Source of the DNA: an uncultured Oscillospiraceae bacterium
GTDB taxonomy: Bacteria > Bacillota > Clostridia > Oscillospirales > Acutalibacteraceae
Direction: 5' to 3'
Length of the DNA: 49,490 nt
Assembly (NCBI GenBank): GCA_949293315.1
Contig: CASFCH010000089.1
Span: forward strand, 1 to 49,490
Shown: piece after piece, positions 35,633 to 44,820 of the stretch
Numbering within the stretch: the first letter of the stretch is position 1
Layout: each line of letters starts with the position of its first letter
The notes under the pieces: model-generated
Databases searched by the model: none
The model's input: the letters and a program-made list of their open reading frames with translations, nothing else
Told to the model about the DNA's origin: nothing
Translations under genes and position numbers: made by a program

Positions 35633-37246
35633 TTACCGCGCGATCTCCACTTTGTCACACACTGCGGCATCCTGATTGACGAACATGGCCGTCACGGCAT
35701 CCGTCTGCAGCTCCACTGCGGTGGATGTAAAATGCCGGTGCGCCGAATCGGATTCATCCGTTGCAATATCCTTCTGCGCGGAGCCGATCACTGTCCAATA
35801 AGTGCTCGCTGCCATCTTTTCTTCCTCCCCATACTGTCCGTTCGGCCCGAGGAACAGGCACTGATGCGTATGGCCGGCCAGCGCCAGATCCAGCCCGATC
35901 CCGTTGACCTTCTGCACCCAGGAGGCGTAGCGCTCCGGCTCGGGCTTTTCCGTCACATTGAACGGTATATGGCTGACGAGCAGGCGGTATTGCACCCCGG
36001 GGGCCGCGTAGCTCTCCTCCGGATTTGCCAGCACCTCGTCCAGCCACGCATCCTCCGCCGCACGGTAGGCCGCGTAATCCGCCATACCGCCGTACTCGCG
36101 GTGGCCATCCTCCTTATCCTCCGCACAGTCCATCAGGAGGATCCAAACCGGGCCGAGGCGGATCTCATAGTAAAAATTCCCCTCATCCGAACATCCCACA
36201 TATTTGTAGGCGGTCGCAGCCGACTGGCCGCGCGTCTCATGATTCCCGCGCGCGTAGACAACAGGCCGCTCCCCGCCGGTGATGGCGGAGGCAATATCCA
36301 GGACCTCCAGCATCTCGCGGTCCGTCTCGGCAGCAGTGGCAATATCACCGTTTAAAATCAAAAAATCCAGACGATCCCCCCAGTAGGACGCGCTTGCGAT
36401 TGCACCTGTGGGATAGTCATGCGTATCGCTGATATTGTGCAGTTGAATTCCATCTGAAGGATCGACCGGCCGGAACGAATACGACGCGGATAGATGACGG
36501 CCCTTGAGGGAGAAATACCCGTGGTGGATCAGTGTGCCCTGTGAGTGGATGGAGTACGCTTTCGCCTCGTCCAGTACCGCCATAGGGACAGTCACCTTAT
36601 GAACCTTCTCAGTGGAGCGGATATTCCCCGACTGGGCGTCATAGTACTTCTGACCGTCAATCTCCACCCAGCCGTTTGAGCGGGCGGAGGTGTACCACAC
36701 GATCTGGTACTCGTCCTCCACCGCGTACACGGTGGGATCAAACCAGATGGAATTGATCTGGATCCGGAACACGGCTAAAACCGCCATACAGGCCAGCACC
36801 ACACAGGCGATGATCCGCGGCGCCATCTTCCAATGTGAGATTGTCCTGGGCAGAACAAACAGCGCGATCAAAATTGCACCGGCTCCAACCGCCAGCTTTG
36901 TGACCAGTTCAAAAATCCACAGCTGCCCCACGGGGTCCAGAACCAGGTACAGGATCAGCAGAAAAACGAGCAGCACGCCCACGAGCATGCAGAGCAAAAG
37001 CTGCCTGTTCACCCGTTCCCCGCGCAGACCGCGCACGAGGAAATAAATGGACAGCCCTGCGTCAAGCGCTAAAATTACAACTGCGGCAATCGGCGCAAAA
37101 CCGCCCATCAATGCCGACAGGTCGCGCCAAAGGCCGATTTGGCTGTCCCGGACCGCAAACAGTCCGACCGCCGTGGTCAGACAGAGCAGCCATGTGATCA
37201 CGGCGGATGCGATCATCACGCCTTTACGATTGATCCATTGCTTCAT
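35633..37246 (-). CDS. Membrane-anchored calcineurin-like phosphoesterase
   Basis: The 537-residue protein has about five hydrophobic segments in the first ~170 residues, then an extended beta region, then a complete metallophosphoesterase domain (about 255-500). Motifs: ISDTHDYP, LNGDI, ARGNHE, SHIPF and AGHTHQ. The catalytic domain probably lies outside the membrane. Unlike the protein at 415-2274, all canonical ligands are present. Substrate unknown. It stands alone, convergent with the flavodoxin gene; positions 37247-37385 upstream are AT-rich and hold its leader. Confidence 0.88.
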   Translation of the reverse strand: MKQWINRKGVMIASAVITWLLCLTTAVGLFAVRDSQIGLWRDLSALMGGFAPIAAVVILALDAGLSIYFLVRGLRGERVNRQLLLCMLVGVLLVFLLILYLVLDPVGQLWIFELVTKLAVGAGAILIALFVLPRTISHWKMAPRIIACVVLACMAVLAVFRIQINSIWFDPTVYAVEDEYQIVWYTSARSNGWVEIDGQKYYDAQSGNIRSTEKVHKVTVPMAVLDEAKAYSIHSQGTLIHHGYFSLKGRHLSASYSFRPVDPSDGIQLHNISDTHDYPTGAIASASYWGDRLDFLILNGDIATAAETDREMLEVLDIASAITGGERPVVYARGNHETRGQSAATAYKYVGCSDEGNFYYEIRLGPVWILLMDCAEDKEDGHREYGGMADYAAYRAAEDAWLDEVLANPEESYAAPGVQYRLLVSHIPFNVTEKPEPERYASWVQKVNGIGLDLALAGHTHQCLFLGPNGQYGEEEKMAASTYWTVIGSAQKDIATDESDSAHRHFTSTAVELQTDAVTAMFVNQDAAVCDKVEIAR

Positions 37247-37385
37247 TCTTTCTTCTCCCTTCCACCAAAACCTTAAAACACAGTTTTATCATATCACAGA
37301 AAATCGTCTAAATCAATATAAACAAAAATGAATTAAGTATTTTTTTATAGAAAATAACTCATCCGATAAAATTGATATCAACGGC

Positions 37386-37414
37386 AAAAAAGCCGGTCTC
37401 CTGGCAGGACCGGC
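37386..37414 (-). terminator. Terminator after the CCA-adding enzyme gene
   Basis: On the minus strand GCCGGTC and GACCGGC pair, followed by TTTTTT. It lies about 115 bases downstream of the stop. The stretch 37415-37530 has another small hairpin (GATGCG/CGCATC, about 37456-37478) and no gene. Confidence 0.8.
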
Positions 37415-37530
37415 CCACTGTCTCTATCTGCTCCGCCGCACATTTTCGCTCACGATGCGATCGTCCCAACCGCATCGCCGTCAGCAGTAATCACCACCGC
37501 AAATAAAATAGCCTCTGACGCCGTCCCGAT

Positions 37531-38844
37531 CTAAAAAAGGCGCTTTAACAGTTCTTCCTTTGTATTGCCGCATCGGCCGCCGATCACATCGTCGAGCAGC
37601 CTGCGCAGCGTATCCCCAATCTCCCGGCCCCGCAGGCCCAGGGCGAACAGGTCGTTCCCATCGACGGCCAGGTCCCGGAGGGAGAAGCACTGCCGCTCCT
37701 CGATCACCCGCCGGGCGATCGATTCCAATCGGTCAATTTTCTCAACCCGGTCATGGTAAGCGGGGGCAAGCCCCAACGTATCCGCACGCATCACGTCCAG
37801 CAGCTGGAGGAACACCTCCGGCCCCAACTGATTCAAACGGCGTTTGACCGCCTTTCCCTTTGGCTCCGTGAGCAGCATATGGCTGCGGATGAGCGTCACA
37901 ATCCGTTCGGCGGTGCGCGTATCGAACTTGAGCCGCTTTAAAATCACTTGCGCCAGCTCTGCACTGTGTTTTTCATGGCCGTAAAAGTGACCCACGCCCT
38001 CTTTCACTGTAAAGGTGTCAGGCTTGCCAATATCATGTAGTAACATGGTCCAGCGGATCACCGGATCAGGTGCCGAATGTGCGACACATTCGATGATGTG
38101 CCCCCATATATCATAACAGTGGTGTATATTATGCTGTTCAAACCCGATACACGGCGCAATCTCCGGAATCACAGCGGCAAGCACGTCACTGTAAAGTTCT
38201 AAAACTTCACGAATACCTCCGCCCAGTAACATCTTCGTCAGCTCTTCCCGGATGCGTTCAGCGGAAATCCTGCTCAAATTTCCACACATTTCATGTACGG
38301 CAGTGGCTGTCCGTTCCTCCAGCCGGAAGCCGAGCACGCTCGAAAACCGCACGGCACGCAAAATTCGCAGTGCGTCCTCGCCGAAGCGGCGCTCCGGTTC
38401 CCCCACACATCGGATCATCCCGCGCTTTAAATCCTCCTGCCCGCCAAACGGATCCACCAGCCCGGTATTCGGGTGATACGCCATGGCGTTGACGGTAAAG
38501 TCCCGCCGCGCCAGATCCTCCCGCAGTTCAGGGGTAAAGGTAACCTGATCGGGGTGGCGGGAGTCCGTATATCCGCCGTCGATCCGGTAGGTCGTGATCT
38601 CCAGCGTCCCCGCAGGAAAGATGACGGCCACGGTGCCGTGCGCCATCCCGATATCGATCGTTTTCCGATCCCGAAATACCGTCTTGACCTGCTCCGGGCG
38701 GGCGGAGGTACACAGATCCCAGTCATGCGGCGGCACGCCGCGCAGGATGTCCCGCACACAGCCGCCCACGGCAAAACAGCCGTACCCTGCACCGTTCAGC
38801 CGTTCCATCGCAAGATATACATGATCCGGGAGTTTAAACTTCAA
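37531..38844 (-). CDS. cca: CCA tRNA nucleotidyltransferase with HD domain
   Basis: Adds or repairs the tRNA 3' CCA end. Read from TTG 38844 ([16 protein letters not shown]...) it has 437 residues; AAGGGGG precedes it, and homology to the family begins here. The open frame extends 44 codons further up without family resemblance. The nucleotidyltransferase head has [13 protein letters not shown] and DWDLCTSA (catalytic Asp pair), then [27 protein letters not shown], and an HD domain with [11 protein letters not shown]. Strand and terminator show a single-gene unit, divergent from proS. Confidence 0.93.
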   Translation of the reverse strand: MKFKLPDHVYLAMERLNGAGYGCFAVGGCVRDILRGVPPHDWDLCTSARPEQVKTVFRDRKTIDIGMAHGTVAVIFPAGTLEITTYRIDGGYTDSRHPDQVTFTPELREDLARRDFTVNAMAYHPNTGLVDPFGGQEDLKRGMIRCVGEPERRFGEDALRILRAVRFSSVLGFRLEERTATAVHEMCGNLSRISAERIREELTKMLLGGGIREVLELYSDVLAAVIPEIAPCIGFEQHNIHHCYDIWGHIIECVAHSAPDPVIRWTMLLHDIGKPDTFTVKEGVGHFYGHEKHSAELAQVILKRLKFDTRTAERIVTLIRSHMLLTEPKGKAVKRRLNQLGPEVFLQLLDVMRADTLGLAPAYHDRVEKIDRLESIARRVIEERQCFSLRDLAVDGNDLFALGLRGREIGDTLRRLLDDVIGGRCGNTKEELLKRLF

Positions 38845-38910
38845 GCGCTCCGCCCCCTTTCTGCCCGTACTATAGCACGGAAATCCCGGCGGTGTCAAGC
38901 GGTTTTGGAC

Positions 38911-38939
38911 TTGAAAATCCACACGCCACCCTGTATAAT
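38911..38939 (+). promoter_or_regulatory. Promoter of proS
   Basis: TTGAAA (38911-38916) and TATAAT (38934-38939) are 17 bases apart. Only ~30 bases lie between the start site and ATG, so no T-box leader is present, unlike thrS. Confidence 0.8.
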
Positions 38940-38975
38940 AGAAAAGATAAAAACAACGCGAAAGGCGGCTGTTCA

Positions 38976-40412
38976 ATGGCGAAACAGGAAAAAATGGTGG
39001 ACGCGATCACCTCCATGGAGGAGGATTTCGCAAAATGGTACACCGATGTAGTAAAAAAGGCGGAGCTTGCCTCCTATTCCAGCGTGCGCGGCTGCATGGT
39101 GGTGCGCCCGTATGCGACGGCACTGTGGGAGAATATCCATGACGATCTGGACCGGCGCTTCAAGGAGCTCGGCCATGAGAATGTGATGATGCCGATGTTC
39201 ATCCCGGAGAGTCTGCTGCAAAAGGAAAAGGACCATGTGGAGGGCTTTGCACCCGAGGTGGCATGGGTCACGCACGGCGGCGAGGAGGAGCTGACGGAGC
39301 GCCTGTGCGTGCGTCCGACATCCGAGACGCTGTTCTGCGACCACTACCGGGAGATCATACACTCCTACCGCGACCTGCCCAAGCTGTACAATCAGTGGTG
39401 CTCCGTGGTCCGTTGGGAAAAGACGACCCGTCCGTTCCTGCGCACAATGGAGTTCTTCTGGCAGGAGGGCCACACCATGCACGAGACGCGCGAGGAGGCC
39501 ATTGCTGAAACAGAGCGGATGCTCAACGTGTACGCCGACTTCTGCGAGCAGGATCTGGCCATCCCGGTGGTCAAGGGACAGAAGACGGAAAAGGAGCAGT
39601 TCGCCGGTGCGCAGGCCACCTATACCATCGAGGCCCTCATGCACGACGGCAAGGCGCTTCAGAGCGGCACCAGCCACTTCTTCGGCGACGGGTTCGCCCG
39701 CGCCTTTGATATCAAATACACCGCGCGGGACAACAGCTTCCAGTACCCGTTTCAGACGTCCTGGGGCATGTCCAGCCGCATCATCGGCGCCATCATCATG
39801 ACGCACGGCGACAACAACGGCCTGGTACTGCCGCCCGCCGTGGCCCCGATCCAGGTGGTCATCGTCCCGATCGCGACCCATAAGCCCGGCGTAGCGGAGA
39901 AGGCGGAGGAACTCTACAACCGGCTGAAAGCATTCTGCCGCGTCAAGCTGGACACCACGGACAACTCCCCCGGCTGGAAGTTTGCCGAGTATGAGATGAA
40001 GGGCGTTCCGCTGCGCTTGGAGATCGGCCCCAAGGATATCGAGCAGAACCAGTGCGTGCTCGTCCGCCGCGACAACCGCGAGAAGACGTTCGTCTCCCTC
40101 GACACGCTGGAGACGGCCATCCCCGAGCAGCTGCAAAAGGTGCGCGACGGCCTGTACCAGAGCGCACTTGAGCGCCGCGAGGCGATGACCTATACCGCCC
40201 ATACGCTGGACGAGATCAAGGACATCGCCGCAAACAAGCCCGGCTTTATCAAGGCCATGTGGTGCGGCGACCGCGCCTGCGAGGACGCGCTCAAGGAGCA
40301 GGCGGGCATCACCTCCCGCTGCATCCCCTTTGAGCAGGAGGAGATTGCCGACGTGTGCCCGGTGTGCGGCAAAAAAGCCGCCAAGATGCTCTACTGGGGC
40401 AAGGCATATTAA
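38976..40412 (+). CDS. proS: Prolyl-tRNA synthetase, archaeal/eukaryotic-type
   Basis: The 478-residue class II synthetase lacks the long insertion domain of the usual bacterial ProRS (~570 residues) and has the archaeal-type C-terminal extension with a Cys-rich site ([20 protein letters not shown], protein C-terminus Tyr). Core motifs: [46 protein letters not shown] (motif 2) and [14 protein letters not shown]. The start ATG is preceded by AAAGGCGG. This form occurs in a subset of Firmicutes. Confidence 0.96.
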   Translation: MAKQEKMVDAITSMEEDFAKWYTDVVKKAELASYSSVRGCMVVRPYATALWENIHDDLDRRFKELGHENVMMPMFIPESLLQKEKDHVEGFAPEVAWVTHGGEEELTERLCVRPTSETLFCDHYREIIHSYRDLPKLYNQWCSVVRWEKTTRPFLRTMEFFWQEGHTMHETREEAIAETERMLNVYADFCEQDLAIPVVKGQKTEKEQFAGAQATYTIEALMHDGKALQSGTSHFFGDGFARAFDIKYTARDNSFQYPFQTSWGMSSRIIGAIIMTHGDNNGLVLPPAVAPIQVVIVPIATHKPGVAEKAEELYNRLKAFCRVKLDTTDNSPGWKFAEYEMKGVPLRLEIGPKDIEQNQCVLVRRDNREKTFVSLDTLETAIPEQLQKVRDGLYQSALERREAMTYTAHTLDEIKDIAANKPGFIKAMWCGDRACEDALKEQAGITSRCIPFEQEEIADVCPVCGKKAAKMLYWGKAY

Positions 40413-40427
40413 TTGATCGTTGAGTGG

Positions 40428-40467
40428 AACCATCGCAGTCTAAGGACTGCGATGGTTTTATTTTTTA
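40428..40467 (+). terminator. Terminator after proS
   Basis: AACCATCGCAGTC pairs perfectly with GACTGCGATGGTT around TAAG, followed by TTATTTTTTAT. Confidence 0.9.
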
Positions 40468-40481
40468 TAAATTCCCCATGC

Positions 40482-40510
40482 TTGCATTTTGTCTCCTGAT
40501 TCGATATAAT
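40482..40510 (+). promoter_or_regulatory. Promoter of the queT leader
   Basis: TTGCAT (40482-40487) and TATAAT (40505-40510), 17-base spacer. The transcript would start just before the riboswitch-like hairpins. Confidence 0.8.
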
Positions 40511-40514
40511 ATCC

Positions 40515-40582
40515 CCTGTCAGTTCGCGAAATCCTGACCAGCTGCGCCCATTTGCGCAGCTTCTAAAAACAAAACTAAGGAG
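40515..40582 (+). promoter_or_regulatory. Candidate preQ1 riboswitch (class III-like)
   Basis: A first stem GTCAG/CTGAC (40518-40522 with 40534-40538) has an 11-base loop. A second perfect stem AGCTGCGC/GCGCAGCT follows (40540-40561). The A-rich tail CTAAAAACAAAACTAAGGAG ends in the ribosome site of queT; its AGGA could pair with TCCT near the first stem to form a pseudoknot. A-rich tails ending ACTAAGG are typical of preQ1 aptamers. An extra helix before the tail and the clostridial queT setting point to class III. The class is an inference from recall. Confidence 0.6.
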
Positions 40583-40590
40583 ACAACAGA

Positions 40591-41127
40591 ATGAAAGCAA
40601 AGAACCAGAAGGTGCTGGCCATCGTCCAGACCGCCCTGATTGCGGCCATGTACGCGGCCCTGACCTACGCCCAGAACTTTTTACTGCCCGGCTCCACCTC
40701 GGCTGCGGTACAGTTCCGCGTTTCGGAGGCGCTGAACGTACTCGCGCTATTCACCCCGCGGGCGATCCCCGGCTTGACGATCGGATGTATCCTGGCAAAC
40801 CTCTACAATATCAGCTCCGGCCTGCCGCTCGATATGATCTTCGGCTCCCTGGCCACGCTGGGCGCGACGATCTGCATTTACCTGTTGCGCAAGGTCCAAA
40901 TCAAAACCTATCCCCTGCCCGCCCTGCTGATGCCCGCACTCTGGAACGGCGTGATCGTCGGCTGGGAGATTGAGACATTCTTTATCGAGGGGGACTTTAT
41001 CTTTTCCGATTTCCTGCTGCAGGGCGGCCTGGTGGCGCTCGGGGAGCTGGGCGTGATGCTGACGCTCGGTACGGCGCTGTATTATATCATCCGCAACCGC
41101 AAGCTGGACCAGCGGCTGTTCCGGTAA
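40591..41127 (+). CDS. queT: Queuosine precursor transporter QueT
   Basis: The 178-residue membrane protein has about five hydrophobic segments and typical QueT/COG4708 sequence: ALTYAQNFLLPGSTSAAVQF, RVSEALNVLALFTPRAIPGL and GCILANLYNISSGLPLDMIF. It is the substrate-binding S component of an ECF-type transporter for preQ1/preQ0. AAGGAG is eight bases before ATG, inside the candidate riboswitch, so translation is probably repressed by preQ1. Confidence 0.92.
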   Translation: MKAKNQKVLAIVQTALIAAMYAALTYAQNFLLPGSTSAAVQFRVSEALNVLALFTPRAIPGLTIGCILANLYNISSGLPLDMIFGSLATLGATICIYLLRKVQIKTYPLPALLMPALWNGVIVGWEIETFFIEGDFIFSDFLLQGGLVALGELGVMLTLGTALYYIIRNRKLDQRLFR

Positions 41128-41197
41128 AGCGACTCCACCGCGCACACCCGCAAAAGGGGAAGGATTCGCGGTGCGCGGTAAAAAATAAATTTTTCAG

Positions 41198-41226
41198 GCG
41201 ATACGGGCTTCCGTATCGCCTTTTTT
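41198..41226 (+). terminator. Terminator after queT
   Basis: GGCGATACGG pairs with CCGTATCGCC around GCT, followed by six T. A -10-like TACAAT for the next operon lies directly after (41231-41236). Confidence 0.88.
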
Positions 41227-41301
41227 CTGCTACAATGTAACCAGAGGTCCTATTTTTCCCTCTGATAGGGTGAGAGAGCAAAACGCACGGGAGGGGTGCG
41301 C

Positions 41302-41853
41302 ATGGAGGATCATGAAATCGTATGCCTTTTTTGGGAGCGCGATCAGGCGGCCATTCAAAGATCACAGGACCAATATGGGGAATCCCTGCGCCGGCTGGCC
41401 TGCCATATTCTGCACAGTGAGGAGGATGCCGAGGAGTGCGTCAGCGACACGTATCTAAAGGCGTGGCAGACCATCCCGCCGCAGCGGCCGGAACATCTGG
41501 GGGCATACCTGTTTCAAATCTGCAGGCGGATGGCCTTTGGACGGCTCGACTGGAACCACGCACAGAAGCGCAGCGCCCAGATTGTGGAGCTGACGGCGGA
41601 GATGGAGCAGTGCCTCCCCGCTCCGGCGGAATCCGGCACACTGGAAGCAAGAGAGCTGGCAAAAATGATTGCGGACTTCCTGAAAGCACTCCCGGAGGAA
41701 CCGCGCCTGATCTTTATGCGGCGGTACTGGTACGCCGACCCGGTCAAGGACATTGCCCGGCGGTACGGGATCGGTGAAAGCAAGGTTAAAACATCCCTCC
41801 ACCGCACGCGCAAAAAGCTCAAAGCCTATTTGATGGAACAGGAGGCATTCTGA
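41302..41853 (+). CDS. ECF-type sigma-70 family factor
   Basis: The 183-residue protein starts at ATG 41302 with GGGAGG seven bases upstream. Sigma region 2 shows LACHILHSEEDAEECVSDTY and LKAWQTIPP; region 4 shows FLKALPEEPRLIFMRRYWY and the recognition helix KDIARRYGIGESKVKTSLHR. It ends overlapping the next start (TGATG). The three-gene operon with a membrane protein and a lipoprotein suggests an envelope-sensing sigma/anti-sigma system. Confidence 0.92.
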   Translation: MEDHEIVCLFWERDQAAIQRSQDQYGESLRRLACHILHSEEDAEECVSDTYLKAWQTIPPQRPEHLGAYLFQICRRMAFGRLDWNHAQKRSAQIVELTAEMEQCLPAPAESGTLEARELAKMIADFLKALPEEPRLIFMRRYWYADPVKDIARRYGIGESKVKTSLHRTRKKLKAYLMEQEAF

Positions 41854-42782
41854 TGGACGGAAAAGAATTACTGCTCGCGATCGGCGATATTGACAGCACA
41901 TTGATTGCAGAAGCTGCACAGAAAAAGACATTCCAACACCGCGCACACTCCGCCAAATGGATCGCTCTGGCGGCCGGATTGACAGTGGTGATCGCGGCGG
42001 CCGCCTCACTGCCCGCGCTGCTCCGGCCGCCGGTAGAGCAGGCGCCAGAATCCGGCATCGTCCCGGCGGCAGAGGGCACATCTGTCTCGAATGAATCTTC
42101 TGTGGCCGAATCCACCGAAGCAGACCTTCCTGCAGGCGACGTTCCGCAGGATTCCGGAGCTTCCGCCCCGGTCCGAATCAGCCGAACAGACCTCCAGCTC
42201 AACAGCATATCGGATTTCACTGCGTGTATGCTCTATTATCCGCCTGAGAAGTATGATGAGATCCGCTGGGACAGCGGCGATATTATCAGCTACTTTGGGC
42301 GCGATCTGACGCCCGCCTATCTGCCCGAGGGGATCGGCTCCCCCAGCGGCAACGACTCTGCGACCGTCTACCGGCAAAAATCGGACGGCGCGATTGCCTA
42401 TGATACGGTGAGTGAAGTTTACGGCAAAACAGGCGTGGAGTACACGGATTCCGGCGAAGCAATCCTGCCGGAGGGATTGATGATAACAGCCTCCCGGCTG
42501 GGGATCATGACCGACTGCATCTACGTTCTGCCCGGCGAGGATGCGGCTCGCACGTCCGATATCGCCGGGACGGCGGTGACCATCGGTTGCCGGGAGATGA
42601 CGTACGGCCCCTATGACCCGGAGACGCACGCGCCCAGCGGTACTTATCCGCTGTACGTATTCCGGTTCACCCTCGACGGCGTGGAGTACGACATCACCAC
42701 CCACAATTTCCCGCTCGATGAGGGCGTGAAGATCACCGCCTCTTTCATCACCGGCAGCGCGGAAATTGAGATCATCGGATAA
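41853..42782 (+). CDS. Putative membrane anti-sigma-like protein
   Basis: The 309-residue protein has a short cytosolic N-terminus (1-35), one membrane helix (about 36-57) and an extracytoplasmic region with an Ser/Ala/Glu-rich linker (about 60-105). A globular domain follows, with LPEGIGSPSGND and YPLYVFRFTLDGVEYDITTH. There is no zinc-binding HxxxCxxC motif, so it is not a classical ZAS anti-sigma. Position, one-base overlap with the sigma gene and topology support the role; no family was recognised. Confidence 0.7.
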   Translation: MDGKELLLAIGDIDSTLIAEAAQKKTFQHRAHSAKWIALAAGLTVVIAAAASLPALLRPPVEQAPESGIVPAAEGTSVSNESSVAESTEADLPAGDVPQDSGASAPVRISRTDLQLNSISDFTACMLYYPPEKYDEIRWDSGDIISYFGRDLTPAYLPEGIGSPSGNDSATVYRQKSDGAIAYDTVSEVYGKTGVEYTDSGEAILPEGLMITASRLGIMTDCIYVLPGEDAARTSDIAGTAVTIGCREMTYGPYDPETHAPSGTYPLYVFRFTLDGVEYDITTHNFPLDEGVKITASFITGSAEIEIIG

Positions 42783-42819
42783 AACGGACGCCATTATTCC
42801 TTTCAAGGAGGGATTCCCT

Positions 42820-43701
42820 GTGAAAAAGACATTTGTGTTCCTTGCGGCGGCGTGTCTTAGCCTATTATTCGGCAGCTGCACCGGCGCTCCTGCGGAATCT
42901 GAAACTTCCACGGAACCCCAGATGCAGGTTGGGGCGCAGTCGCTGACGGGACGCGCGCTCGTGTTTGAGAGCGGCTCCTGCGCCATTCTGACAGAGCAAA
43001 ACGAAGTGATCGTGATGGCGGATGCCTCCACAGCGGGCGGCCTGTTCGACGGGCTGTACACCGGCGACCGGATCGCGGTCACCCACGGCCCCATCCGGGA
43101 GACATACCCCGCGCAGGCAGACGTTGACAGTCTGGAGATCCTCGAGCGCGGCAGCGAGGACGCCATTCCAACGGAACCACTGGAATTGCTGGAATCCATG
43201 GGATGGACCCTGGCGGCGGGACCGGTCGGGGAAACGGCTGCGGAACCGGTGCTCGCAGCCGTCACCGAGCCGTACAGTGGAGAAGTCCCCCCGGTTCCGC
43301 CGGGGGACGTCATGCCTGATTCCTATCTCCACATGAACGGCGACCGGATCGAGCCGCTCGAAACGCCCGACCGCGTCACCGTGATCGCCGAATTCCGCGA
43401 GCAGATGGGCGATGCACCCGTTCCGGTCCCATCGGAGCAGATCGCCGCCCTTGTCCGGCAGATCAATGCGCTGGAGCTGGAGGGGTACGATGTAGAGCAG
43501 TCCGAGTTCCTGACGCCGGGGGGCGGCGGATATTTGGTGCGCCTCTATTATGGCGATCAGGTTGTGACATTCAACTTCGGGACGGACTGGATGATCTCCG
43601 TCCAATATCCGGATGACCCGCAGGCACGTTGGTTCATGGACAGATCGGGGAATTTCGACACACTGCTTCAGCTTCTGTATCCGGTGCTGACAGCGGCGTA
43701 A
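42820..43701 (+). CDS. Putative lipoprotein of the sigma operon
   Basis: The protein has 293 residues from GTG 42820, eight bases after AAGGAGG; an upstream ATG would start inside the previous gene. Lipobox FGSC gives Cys20. The N-terminal ~85 residues after the linker form a small OB-like region (RALVFESGSCAILTEQNEVI, GDRIAVTHG) resembling DUF3221-like lipoproteins. The C-terminal ~100 residues form a second domain with VIAEFREQMGD. Function unknown; it may be a target or sensor of the ECF system. Confidence 0.75.
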   Translation: MKKTFVFLAAACLSLLFGSCTGAPAESETSTEPQMQVGAQSLTGRALVFESGSCAILTEQNEVIVMADASTAGGLFDGLYTGDRIAVTHGPIRETYPAQADVDSLEILERGSEDAIPTEPLELLESMGWTLAAGPVGETAAEPVLAAVTEPYSGEVPPVPPGDVMPDSYLHMNGDRIEPLETPDRVTVIAEFREQMGDAPVPVPSEQIAALVRQINALELEGYDVEQSEFLTPGGGGYLVRLYYGDQVVTFNFGTDWMISVQYPDDPQARWFMDRSGNFDTLLQLLYPVLTAA

Positions 43702-43709
43702 TAAACACC

Positions 43710-43743
43710 GAAAGGGAGCGTGGAGTCCTCCACGCTCCCTTTC
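43710..43743. terminator. Hairpin between converging genes
   Basis: GAAAGGGAGCGTGGAG and CTCCACGCTCCCTTTC form a 16-base perfect stem with a two-base loop. T-runs are weak on both sides. Confidence 0.6.
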
Positions 43744-43777
43744 GCTACGGCAGTTCCCGCGCATTCGGAAACGCCGC

Positions 43778-44731
43778 TCAAAGCGTCTTCTCCTCTCCAA
43801 AGAGGCTCAACTGTTCGTTCCTGCAGGAGTAGACCGCCCGCTCGACGATCCGGTCCTCCGGCATCAGTTCCCCACAGAGCAGCGGCGAATCGGGGCGGTA
43901 CGTCGCCCGGTTTTGCTCCACCCGCTTTTGATTGTGGTTGGCATAGCAGTAAAGGCACCCCCCGCAGCAGGTGTTATACATGCCGATATCCACCGACTCC
44001 GCACAGCCGCATGATGGCCGCTGGCTGACCGCCGGTCCGATCTCCAGCCGCGCCCCGCTGATCCGTTCCAGCCGAAGGCGGTCGATACAGGCGCCGTGCC
44101 GGATCCCAAAGCGCTCAAGATCCAGCGTCTCTGCGCATGTATACAGCGCAAGACCGTACCGCGCTGCAATTTCGGCCATACGGGAGGCAAGCTCCACCGC
44201 CTCTCCCCGGGGGATCTCCCGTTCTCCGAGGGGGTCCAGCCGCCTGCGCGTACCGCGGTAATAATCGATAAAGCTGATCGTACATAGCTCCGTATAGGGA
44301 TGGAGCCGCTGCGCCAGACGCTCAAAATAGCGGCAGTGGTACTCCGCGGTGTACCTTTCGCTCAAGAAGATCGGATCGTACCGCCAGCACACCCGTTCCC
44401 TGCCGAGACGGCGGGAGAGCGCCTGAAACGCCGGAAGAACAATCTCACCCTTTGGCGGTACATTCGGCTCCACGTCCCGTCCGTATGCGTTGAGCGTGAC
44501 CTGAAAATAACAGGGATATCCCTCCAGCGCACCAAGGCGGTCCAGCATCGGCGCGGGGTTCTTGGTCCAGAAGACGATCCCGTCCACCACATCCGGATTC
44601 AGGGCAATCCGGCTCACCAGATGGTAATTCATCGGATGACGTACCAGGACATATCCCTCTCTCAGCCGCCGGAAAAACCACTCCGAATACCAGGCGGGAA
44701 TGTCCGTCCTGCGGCTGGCACTGATAATCAC
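43778..44731 (-). CDS. DUF1848 protein with Cys cluster
   Basis: The 317-residue protein begins with the DUF1848 signature MIISASRRTDIPAWYSEWF, followed by VFWTKNPAPMLDRL and a long alpha/beta region. Near the C-terminus, CGCAESVDIGMYNTCCGGCLYCYAN has several Cys including CGGCLYC, which could hold an iron-sulfur cluster. A radical-SAM-like chemistry has been suggested for such proteins, but the function is not established. It is a single gene, 89 bases from the kinase gene upstream. Confidence 0.88.
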   Translation of the reverse strand: MIISASRRTDIPAWYSEWFFRRLREGYVLVRHPMNYHLVSRIALNPDVVDGIVFWTKNPAPMLDRLGALEGYPCYFQVTLNAYGRDVEPNVPPKGEIVLPAFQALSRRLGRERVCWRYDPIFLSERYTAEYHCRYFERLAQRLHPYTELCTISFIDYYRGTRRRLDPLGEREIPRGEAVELASRMAEIAARYGLALYTCAETLDLERFGIRHGACIDRLRLERISGARLEIGPAVSQRPSCGCAESVDIGMYNTCCGGCLYCYANHNQKRVEQNRATYRPDSPLLCGELMPEDRIVERAVYSCRNEQLSLFGEEKTL

Positions 44732-44820
44732 TGCCTCGCCCCCTCTTCCGTCGTCTTTTTATGGATGCGCAAACATCCTTACGCGCTCCTCCGCATTCCC
44801 CGTCCCTTGCATGGGAAAAA

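Noticed and set aside
38973-40433. 486-codon antisense frame over proS
   Set aside because: It is a complete shadow of a certain gene, without start signals.
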